63,963 nucleotides of DNA, taken from Bacillota bacterium (GTDB lineage Bacteria; Bacillota; UBA4882; UBA8346). The stretch spans positions 1 through 63,963 of the forward strand of contig JAEZCE010000007.1 of the NCBI GenBank assembly GCA_023429995.1. Direction: 5' to 3'. Shown here piece by piece: positions 16,531 to 25,330 of this stretch. The position numbers and the translations under genes were made by a program. Position 1 is the stretch's first letter; the number at the start of each line of letters is the position of its first letter. The notes beneath the pieces were generated by a model. That model made no database searches and was not told where the DNA came from. It saw only the letters and a program-made list of their open reading frames with translations.

Positions 16531-18027
16531 ATGAAGGTTACATTTGCCGAACAAATGAAGCGAATTGACTGGTTAACCCAGGAGCAATTCGGGATTCCTG
16601 GATTGGTGTTGATGGAAAGAGCTGCTATTGCGGTTTTGGAATCGATGGAAGAGCGTTATGGAAATCTTGCCGGTAAACGGATTTATATTTGCTGCGGAAA
16701 AGGGAATAACGGTGGCGATGGATTTGCCTTAGCCCGTTTACTAACTGAAAAGTCAACTCAGACAATCATTGTTCTAGCATATGAAGGCAATACAAACCAA
16801 GGGTTGGCTTCCCAAAACCTTCAACTTGCCACCCGTTTCGGGATTCAAACTAAAGTATGGAGCGAGCTGGATTCCCAAGAATTACAGAAAGCCGACATTA
16901 TTGTGGATGCTTTGCTTGGTACGGGAGCGGTCGGCGTGCCGAATGGCCCCCTTGCCGAGATGATATGCGCCATCAATGAATCAAAAAAGCCGGTTGTTGC
17001 CGTTGATGTCCCTTCCGGAGTGGTTGTAGACACCGGCCAGGTAAATGATATCGCCATCAAGGCCGATTTAACAGTGACTTTTGGATTGCCTAAACCGGGT
17101 CTGCTATGTTTCCCCGGCGCCGAAAATACCGGTGAATTAGTGGTTCGTCAAATCGGGTTTCCTAGACAATTGTTGGAGGATGAGGGCCTAGATTTAAATT
17201 TACTTACCGGTTCCGGAATCGGAAAACTACTTCCTAAACGTCCCTTGACAGCCCATAAGGGGAGCAACGGTCACCTTTTGGTAGTCGGAGGTTCTACGGG
17301 AATGACCGGGGCGGCTGTTTTAGCTAGTCTAGCGGGACTTCGTGTGGGATGCGGCCTTGTAACAGCGGGAGTCCGCCAAGATTTATCGGTTCCGGAGAAA
17401 CCGGCCGAAATACTGTTGGTGCCCTGGCCGGAATTAATCCGAACCTGGGATAAATTCCAAGGTTTTGTTTTTGGGCCCGGGCTGACTAAGCAGGAAGATG
17501 GCGAGTCCTTTTTATTTGAACTGTTGGACCACGCAGAGGCTCCTTTAGTTATTGATGCCGACGGCTTAAATCTGCTGGCGGCCAATCCAAAATTATTCAA
17601 ACGATTTCGACAGCCTATAGTGTTGACCCCGCATCCCGGTGAGATGTCCCGGCTCACAGGCATGACAGTTTCTGAAATTCAAGCCGACCGAATCACAGTG
17701 GCCCGCAGGTTTGCTATGGACTGGAAAGTGACGGTCGTTTTAAAGGGCGCTCGGACCATAATAGCGGCCCCGGATGGAAAAGCTTTTATCAACCCTACTG
17801 GAAACCCGGGGATGGCAACCGCGGGAACCGGAGATGTTTTGGCGGGAATGATCGGCGGGTTGATCGCCCAGGGTTTGGAGGCCACTCATGCGGCTCTTGT
17901 CGGTACATATCTCCATGGTTTGGCCGGCGATATTGCCGCTGCGAGACTTGGCCCGATAGGAATTGTCGCCAGCGACTTGATTGCAGTTCTTCCCAATGCG
18001 ATAAAGAAGGTGTTTGCCAGTGAATAG
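16531..18027 (+). CDS. nnr: bifunctional NAD(P)HX epimerase / ADP-dependent dehydratase
   Basis: Repairs hydrated NADH and NADPH. The N-terminal YjeF/NnrE domain (about 1-215) interconverts R- and S-NAD(P)HX and carries GKGNNGGDGFALARLL and VAVDVPSGV. The C-terminal NnrD domain (about 225-498) dehydrates the S form with ADP and carries HLLVVGGSTGMTGAA, VIDADGLNLLA, VLTPHPGEM and the nucleotide-binding NPGMATAGTGDVLAG. The start at 16531 follows GGAGGATTAT; an in-frame ATG 33 bp earlier has no such site. The end overlaps the alr start by a few bases, so expression is coupled. Confidence 0.95.
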   Translation: MKVTFAEQMKRIDWLTQEQFGIPGLVLMERAAIAVLESMEERYGNLAGKRIYICCGKGNNGGDGFALARLLTEKSTQTIIVLAYEGNTNQGLASQNLQLATRFGIQTKVWSELDSQELQKADIIVDALLGTGAVGVPNGPLAEMICAINESKKPVVAVDVPSGVVVDTGQVNDIAIKADLTVTFGLPKPGLLCFPGAENTGELVVRQIGFPRQLLEDEGLDLNLLTGSGIGKLLPKRPLTAHKGSNGHLLVVGGSTGMTGAAVLASLAGLRVGCGLVTAGVRQDLSVPEKPAEILLVPWPELIRTWDKFQGFVFGPGLTKQEDGESFLFELLDHAEAPLVIDADGLNLLAANPKLFKRFRQPIVLTPHPGEMSRLTGMTVSEIQADRITVARRFAMDWKVTVVLKGARTIIAAPDGKAFINPTGNPGMATAGTGDVLAGMIGGLIAQGLEATHAALVGTYLHGLAGDIAAARLGPIGIVASDLIAVLPNAIKKVFASE

Positions 18028-19168
18028 GTATGAGCAACAAATCCGCCATGCGTGGGTGGAGATAGATTTAGCAGCAATCCGTCACAATTTGCATGAAGTA
18101 AAAAGGGTAGTCGGACCAGGGGTCGACATACTGGCGGTGGTTAAGGCTGAAGCATACGGACATGGCGCCATTCCCGTCGCTAAAACTGCGATTGCTTCGG
18201 GCGCCAGTTGGCTGGGAGTGGCAATGCCCGAGGAGGGTATAGAATTAAGGAAAGCAGGAATCGAAACTCCCATTCTAATTTTCGGTCCCGTTCAATCCGA
18301 TCAAGCCGGTCCGGTGGTACAACATGGCCTAACTACCGCTATTTGTGATTGGGGATCAGCGCTGGCTATGTCCGGGGAAGCGGTCCGAACGGGTAAACCT
18401 GCGCTTGTTCACCTTAAAGTGGAAACAGGTATGGGCCGGGTCGGCGTTCGACCGGATGATGCAGTGGAGTTTATGCGCAAAGCCAAAGAATTATCGGGTT
18501 TGAAGATTACCGGTGTTTTTTCCCATTTGGCAACAGCGGATGAAAAGGATAAGCAATATGCCAAACATCAAATTCAAGTATTCTCAAAGGCTGTTGAAGC
18601 TTTACAGGTAGGCGGTTTGTTGCCGGAAAAGGTCCATTTGGCTAATAGCGCCGGCGTTATGGAACTTCCGGAGTCGTATTTTAACATGGTAAGGCCCGGA
18701 ATCATATTATATGGTTTGTACCCTTCAAATGAAGTTGACCGTGGGAAGGTATTGTTGAAACCAGCCTTGGCATTAAAAACCAGGGTGAGCTTTGTAAAAA
18801 GGCTTCCCGCCGGAAGTGGAATCAGCTACGGGCAAAGATATCATACGCGAAAAGAGAGTACCATTGCCACCATTCCCATTGGTTATGCTGATGGATGGTC
18901 GAGAATGCTTACAAATAAAGCGGAAGCTATCGTCAACGGAAAGAAATATCCGATTGTCGGCTCAATTTGCATGGATCAATGCATGATTGATTTAGGGGAT
19001 GATACAGTCGATATCGGGGGAGAAGTCGTATTGATTGGTGAATCGGGTGGAGAAAAGATTTCAGCGGATAGTCTGGCCGAAAAGCTGGGGACTATTAATT
19101 ATGAAATTACTTGCATGCTTAGCAATAGATTACCTAGAGTTTACCTGGAAAATAGGGAAAAAGTATGA
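18020..19168 (+). CDS. alr: alanine racemase
   Basis: PLP-dependent racemase supplying D-alanine for peptidoglycan. Lys42 in AVVKAEAYGHG is the PLP lysine (KANAYGHG in most members, so Asn is replaced by Glu here). Tyr270 in ISYGQRY is the catalytic tyrosine, and the C-terminal CMDQCMIDL motif is intact. It is 382 residues from the GTG at 18020, favoured over a TTG 6 bp earlier because GAAGG is then 9 nt away. The start lies inside the nnr end and the stop overlaps the next gene (ATGA). Confidence 0.95.
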   Translation: MNRYEQQIRHAWVEIDLAAIRHNLHEVKRVVGPGVDILAVVKAEAYGHGAIPVAKTAIASGASWLGVAMPEEGIELRKAGIETPILIFGPVQSDQAGPVVQHGLTTAICDWGSALAMSGEAVRTGKPALVHLKVETGMGRVGVRPDDAVEFMRKAKELSGLKITGVFSHLATADEKDKQYAKHQIQVFSKAVEALQVGGLLPEKVHLANSAGVMELPESYFNMVRPGIILYGLYPSNEVDRGKVLLKPALALKTRVSFVKRLPAGSGISYGQRYHTRKESTIATIPIGYADGWSRMLTNKAEAIVNGKKYPIVGSICMDQCMIDLGDDTVDIGGEVVLIGESGGEKISADSLAEKLGTINYEITCMLSNRLPRVYLENREKV

Positions 19169-19410
19169 AGCGAGAACTCAATTTAAACTGTCCATGGCTT
19201 ATTTCAGAAGAAAAACCGGTTCAATTTGTTCGGTGGTTGGTGTCTGAAAATGACCCTATTGAAATTGACCAGGATATTTTGGTCGTTCTTTTGGATGAGG
19301 GAGAGTTCATTGTGCCATCCCCGGTCGATGGCATTCTTCAGACCATCATGGTGGAACCGGGCGACATAATCGCTCCCGATCAAGTGCTGGCCGTAATCAT
19401 GATTGATTAG
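19165..19410 (+). CDS. stand-alone lipoyl-like domain without the attachment lysine
   Basis: An 81-residue beta-hammerhead of the biotinyl/lipoyl fold: RWLVSENDPIEIDQDILVVL, then PSPVDGILQTIMVEPGDIIA. In true lipoyl domains the modified lysine sits in a TDKA or MKM turn just before PSPVxG. Here the turn reads LLDEGEF, with Glu where the Lys should be, so it cannot carry lipoate or biotin. The ATG overlaps the alr stop codon, so it is translated with alr. Function unknown; it may be a structural or protein-binding module. Confidence 0.75.
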   Translation: MKRELNLNCPWLISEEKPVQFVRWLVSENDPIEIDQDILVVLLDEGEFIVPSPVDGILQTIMVEPGDIIAPDQVLAVIMID

Positions 19411-19456
19411 AATATTTTGGACACTCCCGCATAAATTACGGTGGGGGTGTATTATT

Positions 19457-20386
19457 GTGAAATTAAAGGGTTCATTCGTTATAAAGGCATTCTTTTTATT
19501 GCTGTCTTTGGCCTCAATGGCGGAAGCTGCCGCTCCTGAAGTATATTTTGAAATGAAGGATGCTTTGGGAGATGAACATGGGTATGGAAGTTATCAGTAC
19601 CCTACCAATATAGCATTTAAGCCCTATCAAGGTTTGTTCGACATTACCGACTTTAGAGTTGCCCCCGGGGATAAAGGGTGGATTTACTTTGATACCGGTT
19701 TTGCAAATATCACCAATCCCTGGGTGGCTCCGGAAGGTTTTATTCATGAAAATTTGCGGATTTTCATCAATAAGCAGCCGGGCCGGGGACTGACAACTTT
19801 GCCGTATCCAGGGGCAAATGTTCGATTTGATCCCCGTTATGGATGGGAGATTGGTTTGCAAATTGTTGGTTGGGGAAATAGCCGGTTATTAATCCTTGAG
19901 GATCAGCATACTATAAGAGTCCGGCCTTTGAAAGTAGAGTTGTTGCAAGATGGAAGGACCGTTCGAACTTTTGTTCCGGAACAATATATCGGGATACCCA
20001 AAAAAAATTGGCGCTACTATGTTTTTGTAGGATCATATGATGGTTTCGGCGAGGATTTTTTCCGCAAAGTCGATCCTCAATTGGGTGAATGGGTGGTAGG
20101 CGGCGGTTTAGGGAAAAATTTGGACCCCCGAATTTTAGATCTCTTGGCTCCGGAGAAAGGGAGATATTGTCAAGAAAGACAGTTGCGGTCTTATAACACC
20201 CAGGACGGTCGGTTCGCGGTGATATATCCGGTTGGCGATGGCGCCCATTCCTGGGATCCGGTTACTTGGCTTTATATTTGCCTAATCATGGTTTGTATTA
20301 GCGGGGTTACTTATTTAGTCATTAAAAAGCCCCGGCATATCAGTTGGTTTTGGATTCGTCAGAACGATAATCGGACAAAATTATAA
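19457..20386 (+). CDS. membrane-anchored protein with glucodextranase-C/DOMON-like domain
   Basis: A 309-residue protein with a signal peptide (hydrophobic AFFLLLSLASMAEA), an external domain and a C-terminal membrane anchor (about 272-292, WLYICLIMVCISGVTYLVI) followed by a basic cytoplasmic tail. The external part matches the C-terminal binding module of glucodextranases: GYGSYQYPTNIAFKP, LFDITDFRV, ITNPWVAPEGF, RYGWEIGLQIVGW, and later DPRILDLLAP. Such modules bind sugars or haem-like ligands; no catalytic domain is present. The GTG at 19457 begins the signal peptide. A hairpin (ACACTCCC with GGGGGTGT) overlaps its GGGGG ribosome site and may limit translation. Last gene of the acpS-alr run. 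Confidence 0.65.
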   Translation: MKLKGSFVIKAFFLLLSLASMAEAAAPEVYFEMKDALGDEHGYGSYQYPTNIAFKPYQGLFDITDFRVAPGDKGWIYFDTGFANITNPWVAPEGFIHENLRIFINKQPGRGLTTLPYPGANVRFDPRYGWEIGLQIVGWGNSRLLILEDQHTIRVRPLKVELLQDGRTVRTFVPEQYIGIPKKNWRYYVFVGSYDGFGEDFFRKVDPQLGEWVVGGGLGKNLDPRILDLLAPEKGRYCQERQLRSYNTQDGRFAVIYPVGDGAHSWDPVTWLYICLIMVCISGVTYLVIKKPRHISWFWIRQNDNRTKL

Positions 20387-20497
20387 AGAAAGAATATTAA
20401 AGTTGGTTTAAAAAACCATGAAAAGAATTTGAAATTATCTTTACCGGCTATAAAAGTTAAATGCTTCAGAAACAGAAGCGGCTAGGGTTTTTCCCCT

Positions 20498-20537
20498 AAA
20501 AGCAGCTATAATTTAAGATTGACTTTAGCTGCTTTTT
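20498..20537 (+). terminator. terminator between the alr operon and the aminotransferase fusion
   Basis: AAAAGCAGCTA pairs with TAGCTGCTTTTT across a 17-nt loop, ending in five T residues. The 3' arm lies in the spacer of the next promoter. Confidence 0.65.
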
Positions 20538-20548
20538 AGTGCTAAACT
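20519..20548 (+). promoter_or_regulatory. promoter of the aminotransferase-reductase gene
   Basis: TTGACT (20519-20524) and TAAACT (20543-20548) are 18 bp apart, 39 bp before the start codon, which has its own GGAGG. The overlap with a terminator stem is notable but not unusual. Confidence 0.55.
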
Positions 20549-20586
20549 GAATGAGGATTTATTTATAGTGGGATTGGAGGCCTTTT

Positions 20587-23202
20587 ATGCATTTCTTTGC
20601 AGAAAATATCAATCCGCATTTAGCGAAACAGTTACGTATTTTAAATATGGACAAGACCTATACCAAGGGGATTGGATGTTTTCTTTATGACGAATCCGGC
20701 GCGGAATATTTGGACTTTATTGCGTCTTATGGAGCGTTGCCCTTCGGATTCAATCCGCCTGAGATTTGGCAAGCTATTCAGGAAGTGCAAGCCAGCTCTG
20801 AACCGAGTTTTACTCAACCCGCCTATTTGGGGGCTGCCGGGGACTTGGCTCACCGTTTGATCGAAATAGCCCCTAAAGGGTTACAATATGTTACTTTCGG
20901 AAACAGTGGCGCTGAAGCAGTGGAAGCAGCCTTGAAAATGGCCAAGCTCCGAACGGGGAGACTGGGGGTAGTTTATACCAAAAATAGTTTTCATGGCAAA
21001 ACACTGGGCGCTTTATCGGCTACCGGGAAAGAGCTTTATCAAAAGGGTTCCGGTGCTCCGGTTCCCGGTTATACCCAAATACCTTATGGGGATGCCGCCG
21101 CCCTATCAAAAATTTTTGAGGCCAATCCTTCTACATATGCGGCCTTCATTGTAGAACCCATTCAGGGTGAAGGCGGAATCGTGATTCCACCGGATGATTA
21201 TCTCCGTAAGGCACTGGAGATTTGTCACCAATATGGGGCATTGCTTGTAGTTGATGAAGTTCAGAGCGGGCTGGGAAGGACCGGCCAAATGTTCGCCTGT
21301 GAAAAATCAGGGATCACGCCCGATATCATGACGGTTGCCAAGGCCTTAGGCGGAGGAATTATGCCGATTGGCGCCTGCTTGGCTACGGAAGACGCTTATT
21401 CGGAGGACTTTGGAAATAAGCATTCATCAACCTTTGCCGGTAACACATTGGCTTGTAGAGTCGGTTTGCGGGTTATCGATTTGCTTACCCGGAACGATAA
21501 TCAATTGCTCAAAGAGATTAAGGCCAAGGGTGAATATTTACTTCAGCGTTTGCAAGTTATCCAGCAAAAGTACCCCTGGGTAATTAAAGAAGTCCGGGGA
21601 CGCGGTCTAATGATCGGATTGGAGCTGGGAGTAACACCGGACAACCTTCCTCACTCTTTGTTGGGAGTCATTGCGGAGCAAGAATTTTTATCGCCCGTGG
21701 TTTCGAGCTATTTGTTAAATGTAGAAAAATTGCGGGTTGCGCCTACTCTAAACGGAGCTTCGGTTGTCCGTTTGGAACCGCCTCTTATTATCAGTCATGA
21801 ACAATGCCAAAGAGCGATGGATTCGATAGAACGGATGACGGTCCGCTTGGCCAGCGGAAATACTGCAAGTTTCTTAGCACACTTGGTGGGTAAGAAGTTA
21901 CCGCCGTTTGTTGAAAAGGGTTATACTCCGCAAAAACCCGTATTGCCGGAAGGCGATGATGAGGGCAGGTTCGCCTTTTTGGTACATCCATTGTATTTAA
22001 GAAATTACCGGGAGTTTGAAGAATCACTGGAGATCTTTTCTGCGGAAGAGATTAAAGATTTATTCGACCGAGTGAATGATGTTCTTGAACCATTTGTCGT
22101 CTCCAAGGCGAGGATTACCTCCAAAACGGGTAAAAAAGCTTATGGTGAATTTATTAGTGTGTCCCGTACTTCGGACGAGTTGATGAATATGCCCCATGAA
22201 CAGGTAATGAAGGAATTAACCTCCGCAGTAAATTTAGCCAAAGAGCGGGGTGCCAAAATTGTCGGTTTGGGCGCTTACACTTCGGTGGTAACTAAAGGTG
22301 GCCGTGAATTGCGTAATCTTGGGGTTGCCCTAACGACCGGAAACAGTTATACAGTGGCTGCCGCGGTTGATGCCACTTTAGAAGCGGCAAGACGCTTGGG
22401 TGTCCCAATTGAGGAAACGGTTGCGGCAGTTGTGGGGGCAACGGGATCGATCGGCCGGGCTACAGCTTTATTTTTAGCCGAAAAGGTCAACTCGTTAATT
22501 TTAATTGGTAATCCCCATAATGAAGAACATGGACGCAGACGGCTTCAGAAGCTTATAGCAGAGATTTATCAATTTTTAAGCCGGGAAGATCTGCATTCAG
22601 GTGGAGCGATTTATGACTTTGTAAGAAATCACCCGTTATGTCCGCGACCTGGTGCTGGAATTGAGCAATTCCAGGAGTTCGCGGCGGAAGTTGCCGGGCA
22701 ATCACCGATCATTTATACAGTGGACTTGGAGAATTATTTGCCTTCGGCAGATATTATAGTCACTGCAACCAGTCAGGTTAATAGTTTAATTACTCCGGAT
22801 ATGCTCAAATTCGGCGCAGTGGTCTGTGATGTTGCCAGACCGGCCGATGTCAGTGTTGAAGTAAAGGAAGCCCGACCGGATGTTTTGGTCATCGATGGAG
22901 GGGTCATTGCGGTTCCGGGCGCCCCGGATCTGGGGTGGAATTTCGGTTTTGAAAAGGGACTTGCCTATGCCTGTATGTCGGAGACCATGATGCTGGCATT
23001 GGAAGGCCGTTATGAACACCATAGTTTGGGAGTGGATATTAATACGGAAAGCATCGGTTTATTTAAAGAATTGGCGCAAAAGCACGGCTTCCAATTAGCC
23101 GGTTTCCGTAGTTTTGATAAGCCTCTACCTGAAGAAGCTTGGAATGATGTGGTTAAAGCCAGAAACGAGGGACAAAAACAGAAAGTAGTCAATGTCTCTT
23201 AA
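20587..23202 (+). CDS. class III aminotransferase fused to acyl-ACP reductase (AAR-like)
   Basis: An 871-residue two-domain enzyme. Residues 1-420 are a PLP aminotransferase: GNSGAEAVEAALK, PIQGEGGIVIP, Asp223 in VVDEVQSGLGRTG, and Schiff-base Lys252 in VAKALGGG. Residues about 450-850 resemble cyanobacterial acyl-ACP reductase: LGAYTSVVTKGG, TTGNSYTVAAAVDA, the NADPH-binding VVGATGSIGRATALFLA, and Cys796 in AYACMSETMMLALEG. That Cys aligns with the acyl-accepting Cys294 of S. elongatus AAR (FACFAEAMLLEFEG). A likely overall reaction is acyl thioester to aldehyde to primary amine. The logic recalls PigE of prodigiosin synthesis, but the domain order is reversed. Acyl donor, amine product and role are unknown. 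Single-gene unit with own promoter and terminator. Confidence 0.85.
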   Translation: MHFFAENINPHLAKQLRILNMDKTYTKGIGCFLYDESGAEYLDFIASYGALPFGFNPPEIWQAIQEVQASSEPSFTQPAYLGAAGDLAHRLIEIAPKGLQYVTFGNSGAEAVEAALKMAKLRTGRLGVVYTKNSFHGKTLGALSATGKELYQKGSGAPVPGYTQIPYGDAAALSKIFEANPSTYAAFIVEPIQGEGGIVIPPDDYLRKALEICHQYGALLVVDEVQSGLGRTGQMFACEKSGITPDIMTVAKALGGGIMPIGACLATEDAYSEDFGNKHSSTFAGNTLACRVGLRVIDLLTRNDNQLLKEIKAKGEYLLQRLQVIQQKYPWVIKEVRGRGLMIGLELGVTPDNLPHSLLGVIAEQEFLSPVVSSYLLNVEKLRVAPTLNGASVVRLEPPLIISHEQCQRAMDSIERMTVRLASGNTASFLAHLVGKKLPPFVEKGYTPQKPVLPEGDDEGRFAFLVHPLYLRNYREFEESLEIFSAEEIKDLFDRVNDVLEPFVVSKARITSKTGKKAYGEFISVSRTSDELMNMPHEQVMKELTSAVNLAKERGAKIVGLGAYTSVVTKGGRELRNLGVALTTGNSYTVAAAVDATLEAARRLGVPIEETVAAVVGATGSIGRATALFLAEKVNSLILIGNPHNEEHGRRRLQKLIAEIYQFLSREDLHSGGAIYDFVRNHPLCPRPGAGIEQFQEFAAEVAGQSPIIYTVDLENYLPSADIIVTATSQVNSLITPDMLKFGAVVCDVARPADVSVEVKEARPDVLVIDGGVIAVPGAPDLGWNFGFEKGLAYACMSETMMLALEGRYEHHSLGVDINTESIGLFKELAQKHGFQLAGFRSFDKPLPEEAWNDVVKARNEGQKQKVVNVS

Positions 23203-23216
23203 AGAAGATTCAATGC

Positions 23217-23256
23217 CGGTGCGGTCTACCAAACTAGATTGCACCGTTTTTATTTT
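23217..23256 (+). terminator. terminator before the hydrogenase-4-like operon
   Basis: A 12-bp stem, CGGTGCGGTCTA with TAGATTGCACCG (two G-U pairs), with a 6-nt loop, then TTTTTATTTTT. Confidence 0.85.
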
Positions 23257-23287
23257 TCACCTAGGAACCTAGGGAGAAAGGATAAAT

Positions 23288-25321
23288 ATGAGTTACATGA
23301 TTTCAGATTTAATTGTTTTCATGTTATCTTTATATGGTTTGGGAGCCGTTTTAGCGCTGATTTTTGCAAAGAGCCCCCGGTTAGCCAATTTAATTCCCAA
23401 TACTATGACTGCATTTGCCGCGTTTACAGGTGTTGGCGCATCCATCCTTCAGCTATTATCGGACACAGAGCGGGTTTATTTGGGAAAATTCATTACAACC
23501 ATACCATATGTTTCATTAGAGATGAGCATTGATCGGCTTTCTGCTTTTTTCCTGCTGGTTCTATCTGTTTTGGTTTTGGCCGTATCGATTTATTCCATGG
23601 GTTATATCACACAGTATTACCAAAAACGAAATGTAGGGGTTTTTAATTTCCTGGTGGACAGTTTTATTTTAGCCATGATCGGTGTGTTAATCTCTGAAAA
23701 TATGATTGTCTTTTTTGCCTGTTGGGAGCTGATGTCGGTGGTTTCATATTTTTTGGTTATCTATGAAGCCGAAGGGGATCAGAAAGCCGGTATGATCTAC
23801 CTTATCATGACTCATTTGACCTCCGCGTTTTTATTGATTGCATTAGGCTTTATTTACAAATATACAGGTTCATTATTGATAAACGCTTCCTTACTTTCAG
23901 CCCCGGTTTGGGTTAAAAACCTGTTATTTATTGGTTTTTTGATAGCTTTCGGAACCAAAGCGGGAATCATTCCGTTGCACATTTGGCTACCGTATGCCCA
24001 CCCGGCAGCACCTAGTAACATTTCCGCTTTAATGTCGGGGATTATGATTAAAATGGCTATTTACGGGTTCATTCGGTTCGTATTTGAAATGTTGGGGGCC
24101 GAGTTTGAGTGGTGGGGAGTAACAATTTTGATAGCTGGAGTCATAACCACTATTCTCGGAGTTGCCTATACTTTGGTTGAATCCAATATTAAAAGACTGC
24201 TGGCTTATTGCAGTATTGAGAATATCGGTATCATTCTTATCGGTATAGGAGTTTCTTGTCTTGCATACCGTTCGGGAGAATTAACCTTAAGTTCTTTGGC
24301 CCTTGTGGCTGCCTTGATTCATTTATTCAATCATACCCTTGTGAAAGGAGTCCTTTTTATGGGGGCCGGAGCCATTTTACATTCAACCCATACGAAGGAT
24401 ATGGAAAACTTAGGTGGCTTACTTAAAAAAATGCCCTTTACGGGAGTTTTTTTATTGGCAGGTTCACTTGGAATTTCGGCAATACCGCCTTTCAGTGGTT
24501 TTATAAGCGAATGGTTAACTTTTCAAGCATTATTTATTCATATCACCAAGACTGGCATTGGAATTAAAGTATTATTGATTCTTACGGTAGCGGCATTGGC
24601 AATGGCGGGGGCGCTTGCAGCTACCAGTTTTATCAAGTTTTTTGGGATTAGTTTTTTAGGACGGCCTCGTACTGAAAATGCTTTGCAGGCAAAAGAGGCT
24701 CCTCAATCAATGCTTTGGGGCATGGGAACACTGGTGGTCTTAAGTTTGGTAATCGGCATATTACCTCAAGGAATTATCAGTTTGTTGAATCAGGTGGTAT
24801 TGAATATTACGGGGGCGTCAATTCATTTGGATGGGAATCCGTTGATGATGATACATCCCTTAAGTGTAGAACATAGTAGTATCGCGCCCTGGTCACTTTT
24901 GATTCTAGGATTAATTTTGACCCTTATGACATTACTCATTATCAAAATATTGGGTCCAAGAGTACAGGATAGGAAGTATAATACATGGGATTGCGGTTAT
25001 AGCCAATTGGGATCAAGGATGCAATATAGTGCTACCGGTTTCTCCAAACCATTACGAATTATCTTCCGTGCCATATACAGGCCTAATCGGAAATTGCAAG
25101 TAGAAGCGGGAGCTTCTCCTTATTTCCCATCCTCCATGAAGTATGTAGTAACTATGGAATCGGTTTTCGAAAAATATTTCTATGAGCCTCTTACCAGGGC
25201 TTTAACTACATTTGCCAAAAGGTTTCGGATGAAGATTCAAACAGGCAGTATTCATCATTATCTTGTCTATATATTTGTAACCATCTTGTTATTACTGGTG
25301 TATTTCCGTTGTTTCGCTTAA
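23288..25321 (+). CDS. hyfB: hydrogenase-4 subunit B-like proton/ion-translocating subunit
   Basis: A 677-residue polytopic membrane protein of the NuoL/MrpA family, HyfB/HycC branch. It shows the antiporter-like core (IVFFACWELMSVVSYFLV, FGTKAGIIPLHIWLPYAHP, LAYCSIENIGIILIGIG, KGVLFMGAGAILH) in about 14-16 helices. The C-terminal extension after the core (KYNTWDCGYSQLG) is typical of HyfB and not of NuoL. This subunit is expected to move protons or sodium ions across the membrane, driven by the attached redox arm. First gene of a six-gene set; GGGAGAAAGG precedes the ATG. Confidence 0.9.
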   Translation: MSYMISDLIVFMLSLYGLGAVLALIFAKSPRLANLIPNTMTAFAAFTGVGASILQLLSDTERVYLGKFITTIPYVSLEMSIDRLSAFFLLVLSVLVLAVSIYSMGYITQYYQKRNVGVFNFLVDSFILAMIGVLISENMIVFFACWELMSVVSYFLVIYEAEGDQKAGMIYLIMTHLTSAFLLIALGFIYKYTGSLLINASLLSAPVWVKNLLFIGFLIAFGTKAGIIPLHIWLPYAHPAAPSNISALMSGIMIKMAIYGFIRFVFEMLGAEFEWWGVTILIAGVITTILGVAYTLVESNIKRLLAYCSIENIGIILIGIGVSCLAYRSGELTLSSLALVAALIHLFNHTLVKGVLFMGAGAILHSTHTKDMENLGGLLKKMPFTGVFLLAGSLGISAIPPFSGFISEWLTFQALFIHITKTGIGIKVLLILTVAALAMAGALAATSFIKFFGISFLGRPRTENALQAKEAPQSMLWGMGTLVVLSLVIGILPQGIISLLNQVVLNITGASIHLDGNPLMMIHPLSVEHSSIAPWSLLILGLILTLMTLLIIKILGPRVQDRKYNTWDCGYSQLGSRMQYSATGFSKPLRIIFRAIYRPNRKLQVEAGASPYFPSSMKYVVTMESVFEKYFYEPLTRALTTFAKRFRMKIQTGSIHHYLVYIFVTILLLLVYFRCFA

Positions 25322-25330
25322 GGAGGATCT

